From Sphingomonas montana (GTDB taxonomy: Bacteria > Pseudomonadota > Alphaproteobacteria > Sphingomonadales > Sphingomonadaceae), in contig NZ_MOLY01000046.1 of assembly GCF_001956315.1 (NCBI RefSeq), positions 62,001-126,000 on the forward strand: a DNA stretch of 64,000 nt, given 5' to 3'. The translations under genes and the position numbers were made by a program. The notes beneath the pieces are model-generated. The model did no database searches. It saw nothing but the letters and a program-made list of their open reading frames with translations, and was not told the DNA's origin. Every line of letters begins with the position of its first letter. Position 1 is the stretch's first letter. Shown piece after piece: positions 61,291 through 64,000 of the stretch.

Positions 61291-62307
61291 TTAACTGCGG
61301 TCCGGGGCCGCGGTGCTGTGTCTTACCACGAGTTCGTGACGGAGCGTGACCTGCTTCCGGGGACCGTCGATGCCGCGCAGGACATCGACGAGCAGTTCCA
61401 CCGCGCGGCGGCCGATCATGCCCTTGGGTTGCGCGATGGTCGTGAGCGGAGGCTGGAAATAGCGGGCGAGCGGCAGGTCGTCGAAGCCGATGACCGAAAC
61501 GTCCCGCGGGCAGGACAGGCCCGCGTCGCCGATCGCGCTGAGTGCGCCCATCGCCATCTCGTCGCTGAAACAGAAGATCGCCGTCACGTTGCAGGCCAGC
61601 AGTTCGCGGGTCGGGGCGACCGCCGAGCCGGCGGAATAGTCGCCGACCCGGACATGCAGGCCGTCGCGGAGGCCCGCACGGTGCGCGGCGTCGATCGCGC
61701 CGGCCAGGCGGTCGCGGCTGATCGGGCTGATCCCGGTGCCGGTGACGATGCCGATCGTGCGGTGGCCGAGCGCGATCAAATGGTCGATCGCATCGGCACC
61801 CGCGGCGGCATTGTCGATATGCACGCTGGGAACGCCGAGATCGGGGCTGTATTCGCAGCCGTTGACGATCGGGGCGGCGGCACCCTTGCGCGCCAGCAGC
61901 GGCCCAAGACTGGCGGGCAGGCGATGGCCGAGGAAGATCAGGCCGTCGACCTCGCGGCGCGACAGCATGTCGGCATATTGATCCTCGACCTCCGGATCGT
62001 GCCGCGTGTCGCCGACGACGACGGCGTAACCGGTGTCGCGCGCGGCTTCTTCCGCACCGCGGATGACGCTGGCGAAGAACGTGTTGGAGATGTCGGGTAC
62101 GGTCAGCAGGATCTTGGCGGCGCGCAACGTCCGCAGGCTGCGCGCGGCGACGTTGGGGGTGTAGCCGGAAGACCGGACGATTTCGAGCACGTGCCGGCGG
62201 GTTTCGGCGGATACCTGTTCGGGACGGCTAAGCACGCGCGAGACGGTCGCGGTGGAGACGCCGGCCATCGCGGCCACTTCGATGATCGTCGGCATGCGCG
62301 TCGTCAT
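61291..62307 (-). CDS. LacI-family transcriptional regulator
   Basis: 338 residues from ATG 62307 (Met 62295 alternative). Helix-turn-helix with hinge: TIIEVAAMAGVSTATVSRV, LSRPEQVSAETRRHVLE, ARSLRTLRAAKI. The periplasmic-binding-protein-like effector domain has VDGLIFLGHRLP, HIDNAAAGADAIDHLIALG and VIGFDDLPLARYFQPPLTT. Likely controls the divergent permease-isomerase operon and its own transcript through the palindrome at 62342-62357. Sugar effector unknown. Confidence 0.94.
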   Translation of the reverse strand: MTTRMPTIIEVAAMAGVSTATVSRVLSRPEQVSAETRRHVLEIVRSSGYTPNVAARSLRTLRAAKILLTVPDISNTFFASVIRGAEEAARDTGYAVVVGDTRHDPEVEDQYADMLSRREVDGLIFLGHRLPASLGPLLARKGAAAPIVNGCEYSPDLGVPSVHIDNAAAGADAIDHLIALGHRTIGIVTGTGISPISRDRLAGAIDAAHRAGLRDGLHVRVGDYSAGSAVAPTRELLACNVTAIFCFSDEMAMGALSAIGDAGLSCPRDVSVIGFDDLPLARYFQPPLTTIAQPKGMIGRRAVELLVDVLRGIDGPRKQVTLRHELVVRHSTAAPDRS

Positions 62308-62341
62308 GGATCCGGCCGTTCGCCCTGTCGATATCTATCCG

Positions 62342-62357
62342 ATGTAATCCTTTACAT
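62342..62357. promoter_or_regulatory. Probable LacI-family operator
   Basis: Perfect inverted repeat atgtaa-tcct-ttacat in the 114-bp divergent gap between the LacI gene and the permease gene. The TGTAA...TTACA half-sites resemble operators of LacI-type sugar repressors, although the central CG usual in the family is absent. Confidence 0.6.
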
Positions 62358-62421
62358 GCGTTTCGTCTTTCCATAGCTTTCGCGTCGACAAGCAGTAAAA
62401 CTGCGATCGGAGAGGTGGCGA

Positions 62422-63684
62422 ATGGCCGTTGCAGACACTGCACCCCACGTGACGGCCGTGCCCCGGGCCGACGGCCTGCTGACCGGTCGCCTGAGCGTGA
62501 TGATGTTCATGCAGTTCTTCGTCTGGGGCGCCTGGACGGTCACGCTCGGCCTCGTCATGCAGACGGTGGGTATCGGCTCTCTGATCGGCAATGCGTTTTC
62601 GGTCGGGCCGATCGCGTCGATCGTCGGGTCGTTCCTGCTCGGCATGGCGGCGGCGCGCTATGTCAGCCCGCGGATGCTGATGGTGATCCTGCACCTGATC
62701 GGCGGCGTGATCCTGTTCGTGCTGCCGTCGTTCATCACGCCCGCGGCCGGCAACGACTTCGTCTGGCTGCTGCTGTGCTACATGATCCTGTACATGCCGA
62801 CGGTCGGCCTCGCGAACACGATCGCGCTGAAGAGCTTCGGTGAGCGGACCGACAAATTCCCGTTCGTCCGCGCGTTCGGGACGCTCGGCTGGATCACCGC
62901 GGGCCTCATCATCGGCTGGGCGGGCCTGTCCGCAAGCCCGGAGATCTTCCGCGTCGCGGCGGTCGTCTCGATCGCGCTGGGACTCTACAGTATCACGCTG
63001 CCGAACGTCACCGCGGACGCGCCGCGCGACGAGAGCGTGATGCGGCAGGTGTTCTGCGTCGAGGCGTTCGGACTGCTCCGGCAGCGCTCGTTCCTGATCT
63101 TCATGACCTGCGCGACGCTGATCTCGATCCCGCTGGCGATGTATTATGCCTATGCCTCGCCCTATATCGGCGCGGCGGGCATCAGCAATGTCGGGGGCAC
63201 GCTGGCGATCGGTCAGATGTCCGAGCTGCTGTTCATGTTCTCGATGCCATGGCTGTACCGCCGGTTCGGGGTGAAGCCGCTGCTGCTGGTCGGCATGGCC
63301 GCCTGGGCGGTGCGTTATGTGCTGTTCGCGATCGGCGACGGCGGGTCGTCTCTGTGGGCGGTGTATCTCGGCGTCGCGCTGCATGGCGTCTGTTACGACT
63401 TCTTCTTCGTCGCCGGCGCGATCTACACCGGCACGATCGCGACGCCCAAGGGGGTGAACGCGCAGGCGCAGGGGATGCTGACGCTGTTCACCTACGGCGT
63501 CGGCATGTTGCTGGGGTCGCAGATCGGGGCGCTGCTCTATGCGCAGCTGCCCGCCGCGCCGACCATCGCCGACTGGCAGCATATGTGGTGGTATCCCGCC
63601 ATCGCCGCCGCGGTGATCGCACTGCTCTTCCAGATCACCTTTCGTGACGACACGAAGGTCGCGACGCGGGAGTTCGCGGCATGA
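62422..63684 (+). CDS. MFS permease, nucleoside:H+ symporter (NHS) family
   Basis: 420 residues, 12 hydrophobic helices. NHS-type blocks: SVMMFMQFFVWGAWTVTLG near the N-terminus, GERTDKFPFVRAFGTLGWI, CYDFFFVAGAIYTG and NAQAQGMLTLFTYGVGML. NupG/XapB are the reference nucleoside members; in sugar-catabolic loci of this phylum such permeases often carry sugars or 3-keto-sugars (inference). GGAGAGG ribosome site. First gene of a rightward operon, stop overlapping the isomerase start (ATGA). Confidence 0.9.
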   Translation: MAVADTAPHVTAVPRADGLLTGRLSVMMFMQFFVWGAWTVTLGLVMQTVGIGSLIGNAFSVGPIASIVGSFLLGMAAARYVSPRMLMVILHLIGGVILFVLPSFITPAAGNDFVWLLLCYMILYMPTVGLANTIALKSFGERTDKFPFVRAFGTLGWITAGLIIGWAGLSASPEIFRVAAVVSIALGLYSITLPNVTADAPRDESVMRQVFCVEAFGLLRQRSFLIFMTCATLISIPLAMYYAYASPYIGAAGISNVGGTLAIGQMSELLFMFSMPWLYRRFGVKPLLLVGMAAWAVRYVLFAIGDGGSSLWAVYLGVALHGVCYDFFFVAGAIYTGTIATPKGVNAQAQGMLTLFTYGVGMLLGSQIGALLYAQLPAAPTIADWQHMWWYPAIAAAVIALLFQITFRDDTKVATREFAA

Positions 63685-64000
63685 AGGGGCCGGGAATATT
63701 CCTTGCGCAGTTCATGGGAGATCAGGCCCCGTTCGATACGCTCGACGGACTGGCCGAATGGGCCGCCGGGCTTGGCTATGTCGGGGTTCAGGTCCCATGC
63801 AGCGCGCAGTTGTTCGACCTGAAGCGCGCCGCGGAGAGCAAGGCCTATTGTGATGACCTGCGTGGCAGGCTTGCACGGCACGGGGTCGAGGTCACCGAAC
63901 TGTCGACGCATCTGCAGGGGCAGCTGGTGGCGGTCCACCCGGCATATGACACGCTGTTCGACGGGTTCGCCCCGGCCGAACTGCATGGCAAGCCTGTCGA
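63681..64000 (+). CDS. Sugar phosphate isomerase/epimerase-like TIM-barrel protein (C-terminus beyond window)
   Basis: About 106 residues visible from ATG 63681. GIFLAQFMGDQAPFDTLDG then WAAGLGYVGVQVP are the first strands of an AP_endonuc_2 (xylose-isomerase-like) barrel, and VTELSTHLQGQLVAVHPAY the third. In DUF1080-containing loci such proteins act on 3-keto or 2-keto sugar intermediates (inference). Translationally coupled to the permease. Truncated by the window edge. Confidence 0.85.
   Translation, partial: MKGPGIFLAQFMGDQAPFDTLDGLAEWAAGLGYVGVQVPCSAQLFDLKRAAESKAYCDDLRGRLARHGVEVTELSTHLQGQLVAVHPAYDTLFDGFAPAELHGKPV

Overview
The window looks like a chromosomal segment of a high-GC alphaproteobacterium, most likely a Sphingomonas-type sphingomonad. 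This is inferred from the TonB-dependent receptor beside polysaccharide-degrading enzymes, dense runs of overlapping genes (ATGA, GTGA, TTGA junctions), and the mix of DUF4166/DCC, DUF2254, CreD and MoxR/DUF58 genes. No rRNA, tRNA, CRISPR array or intact insertion sequence was seen.

Region 1 (1-14.2 kb) is a hemicellulose/hexuronate utilisation locus, almost all on the minus strand. It has a divergent GntR/FCD regulator, a TonB-dependent receptor, mannonate dehydratase (uxuA), a GH2 glycosidase, a SASA-type carbohydrate esterase and a polysaccharide deacetylase, the last four linked by three successive ATGA overlaps. The deacetylase carries an in-frame amber codon. Two secreted GH43 enzymes follow further left. 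They are separated from the rest by a decayed stretch (3.0-4.4 kb) with a fragment of the GntR gene, a frameshifted AraC piece and a frameshifted aminoglycoside-phosphotransferase-like gene. Together the intact genes suggest import and hydrolysis of an arabinose/xylose/uronate-containing plant polymer.

Region 2 (14.2-20.1 kb) holds small hypothetical genes, a diguanylate-cyclase remnant, an M48 periplasmic protease, a DUF3617-like membrane protein, a double-SHOCT protein and a DUF3829-like lipoprotein.

Region 3 (20.2-25.9 kb) is a compact six-gene operon resembling the E. coli ynb cluster: CDP-alcohol phosphotransferase (ynbA-like), alpha/beta hydrolase-methyltransferase fusion (ynbC-like), PAP2-dual-specificity-phosphatase fusion (ynbD-like), a small membrane protein, a PlsC-like acyltransferase and a CDP-diglyceride synthase (ynbB-like). 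The set has every step needed to build and edit a phospholipid headgroup. The CDP-alcohol enzyme replaces two of the four canonical catalytic/metal aspartates with asparagine. This is my best candidate for an undescribed pathway.

Region 4 (27.1-32.0 kb) is an accessory island: an XRE regulator, a PD-(D/E)XK-like nuclease, an unknown gene, a ParB-domain DNA methyltransferase, a DUF5681 protein and a terminase large subunit. The last three overlap by exactly 14 nt each and no virion genes follow. It is the second candidate system. Next to it (32.4-33.6 kb) lie two tight hairpins and a scrap heap of truncated paralogues, including pieces of the M48 protease and the ynbA-like gene that are intact elsewhere in this window.

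Region 5 (33.8-46.7 kb) is ordinary envelope and membrane content: an autotransporter with a PAP2-phosphatase passenger, a short SEDS-like membrane protein, DUF2254, an SLC13-type transporter, CreD, a frameshifted unknown gene and a MarR/monooxygenase pair. Region 6 (46.9-52.1 kb) has two c-di-GMP proteins flanking a lipoprotein. Region 7 (52.3-59.3 kb) is a MoxR/DUF58/DUF4129/DUF4350/SpoIIM/RDD operon. Region 8 (59.4-64 kb) has DUF4166 and DCC genes, then a LacI-controlled sugar locus (DUF1080 3-keto-glycoside hydrolase, NHS-family MFS permease, sugar isomerase/epimerase) that runs off the right edge.
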